The position numbers and the translations under genes were made by a program. This document shows positions 62,875 to 64,000 of a DNA stretch of 64,000 bases, piece after piece. The DNA is from Loxodes magnus (lineage: Eukaryota > Ciliophora > Karyorelictea > Loxodida > Loxodidae), in NCBI GenBank assembly GCA_946699065.1, contig CAMPDV010000004.1:434001-498000 (forward strand), written 5' to 3'. The notes under the pieces are model-generated. The model made no database searches. It saw nothing but the letters and a program-made list of their open reading frames with translations, and was not told where the DNA came from. Numbering within the stretch: the first letter of the stretch is position 1; every line of letters starts with the position of its first letter.

Positions 62875-64000
62875 TTAGAGATTTATAATACACATTTATC
62901 AAATAATTTAACATATAAAATTGATATTTAGTCAATTATTCATATCTCTGCTTTGACATATACAATTACATTTCAATTTTCAGACATTGCTAGCATATTG
63001 ATAAATTTAAGTGCTTATTAATTTAAAGTTTAACAAATAATCTCTATATACAGTTTTATTGTGAATTATACATATTCCTCTATCAATGAACCCCAATAGA
63101 TTGAAAAAGTAAAATTTCTATTTAAACTTAACTTAGTATTTAGTAAAGCTATTTAAATAAATAGCTTTTAATTGTAAATACTCACTCTATTACTCAGCTC
63201 TGCACTTATAAAGAAATTTCTTTATTTATTAGTTCAATCTTCCTATTTTCATAAGAACACTAATAAGTTTCCTAGGATTAGATTTTTCCTGTTATCATAA
63301 TTAATTTTCTGCTTCCTAATTTATAAATAAAGATAAAAAGGCGACTAATAAAAAATTAATAAAAGTAGAAAAATTTAAAAAGAGCAAATATTAGATTTCT
63401 ATAAAGCTTAAAACTAGAATAACCTAGTATTTTAAGTGCTGATCTTAATCTATTTATTCCTATTTTATTATAAAGCTGTTTCATATTTTTATTTAGTCAT
63501 TATTTATAAAATATCAATCATCTGAATATGTTAATGATTGAAGTAACTAATTAAGAACTTTTATAATACTGTAAGCAAATTAAGATTTTTATATTAGTGT
63601 GTTTTCTTTAGTTCTGCTAGCTAATTTTGTTTCTTTTGCATTTTTTACTTTTTATTGTCTGTTAACATTTTAGATATAGACCTGTATGCGTTATAAGTTC
63701 TAATCCTTAATTATATTCTTATATTTCTAAAGTCAAATTCTTTCATTAGCAGAAGTAGGAAAGCAAATTTATAAAATATGAGAAATAGAAGATTTAAGCG
63801 ATTGTAAATGGACCATATAATTAAGACAAGTAGAAAGAACAATCAGATATCATAGTAACATTAAGGAGAATAATAAGTAGAAGTAGGAGAAAATATCTAT
63901 TAAATTACTTATATTAGGTGAATATATAAGTTAGTATAAAACCTTTATACAACTATAATTTCTATGCACCATCATTAAATAAGCTAATTATTACTTATCA
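62875..64000. other. AT-rich block to the window edge
   Basis: About 1.1 kb of AT-rich DNA with no recognised gene, RNA or repeat. A gene could begin beyond the window. Confidence 0.55.

Noticed and set aside
1-64000. Reading the many in-frame TAA/TAG/TGA as evidence that the genes are pseudogenes
   Set aside because: The 'stops' fall at Gln and Trp positions of intact conserved domains in about twenty genes, so this is a reassigned code and not decay.
1-64000. CRISPR arrays, rRNA, telomere repeats or prokaryotic operons
   Set aside because: No spaced direct repeats, no rRNA core sequences, no telomere-like runs; introns and eukaryote-only families rule out bacterial DNA.

Overview
The window reads as nuclear DNA of a ciliate with a fully reassigned stop-codon set, most likely a karyorelictid (Loxodes-like) and less likely a Condylostoma-like heterotrich. 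With the standard code almost nothing is open. When TAA and TAG are read as Gln and internal TGA as Trp, long recognisable proteins appear on both strands. TGA falls on invariant Trp positions: the NGDxNW motif of Cdc14 (minus strand, 38646-38648) and the cyclic-nucleotide phosphodiesterase LHKxW motif (1553-1555). Nearly all the genes also end at TGA, so TGA is both sense and stop. Eleven introns of only 16-20 nt (GT...AG) restore conserved frames. The DNA is very AT-rich and shows no bacterial, organellar or rRNA signature.

Layout: 1-1871 3' part of a membrane-linked cyclic-nucleotide phosphodiesterase (+); 3139-5670 sortilin/VPS10 receptor (+); 6999-8153 RGG-box HABP4/SERBP1-like protein (-); 9864-12755 unrecognised protein (-); 13066-14046 quinone-oxidoreductase-like MDR enzyme (+); 14182-14910 SWEET transporter (+); 15372-15815 small lipidated protein (+); 17280-19364 degenerate hybrid histidine kinase (+); 21538-23166 lipidated PH-domain protein (-); 26092-28307 ubiquitin protease with DUSP domain (-); 31244-32143 unrecognised protein (-).

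A compact cluster follows: 33627-37565 two-repeat voltage-gated cation channel (+), 37571-39182 Cdc14 phosphatase (-), 39196-40668 CEP104-like protein (+), 40849-44310 large unrecognised Cys-rich protein (-), 44531-45040 mitoribosomal uS17m (-). Then come 45822-47708 tandem cNMP-binding protein (-), 49824-53843 class-C-GPCR-like receptor (-), 55509-56238 VAP (+), 56266-57363 HSL-type lipase/esterase (-), 57555-58130 dual-specificity phosphatase (-), 58508-59353 TFIIS (+), 61107-62034 TPR/RRM protein (+) and 62095-62874 mitoribosomal bL28m (+).

Genes alternate with 0.3-2.9 kb blocks of even more AT-rich DNA in which I see no conserved coding. There is no operon logic, but signalling is well represented: cNMP hydrolysis and binding, an ion channel, phosphatases, a receptor and a vestigial histidine kinase. 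I found no tRNA, rRNA, CRISPR array, autonomous transposon or telomere. The most notable points are the dual-use code, the ultrashort introns, the extreme packing of the 33.6-45 kb cluster, the decayed histidine kinase, a USP with an altered oxyanion-hole motif, and one or two genes whose natural C-terminus is not followed by TGA.
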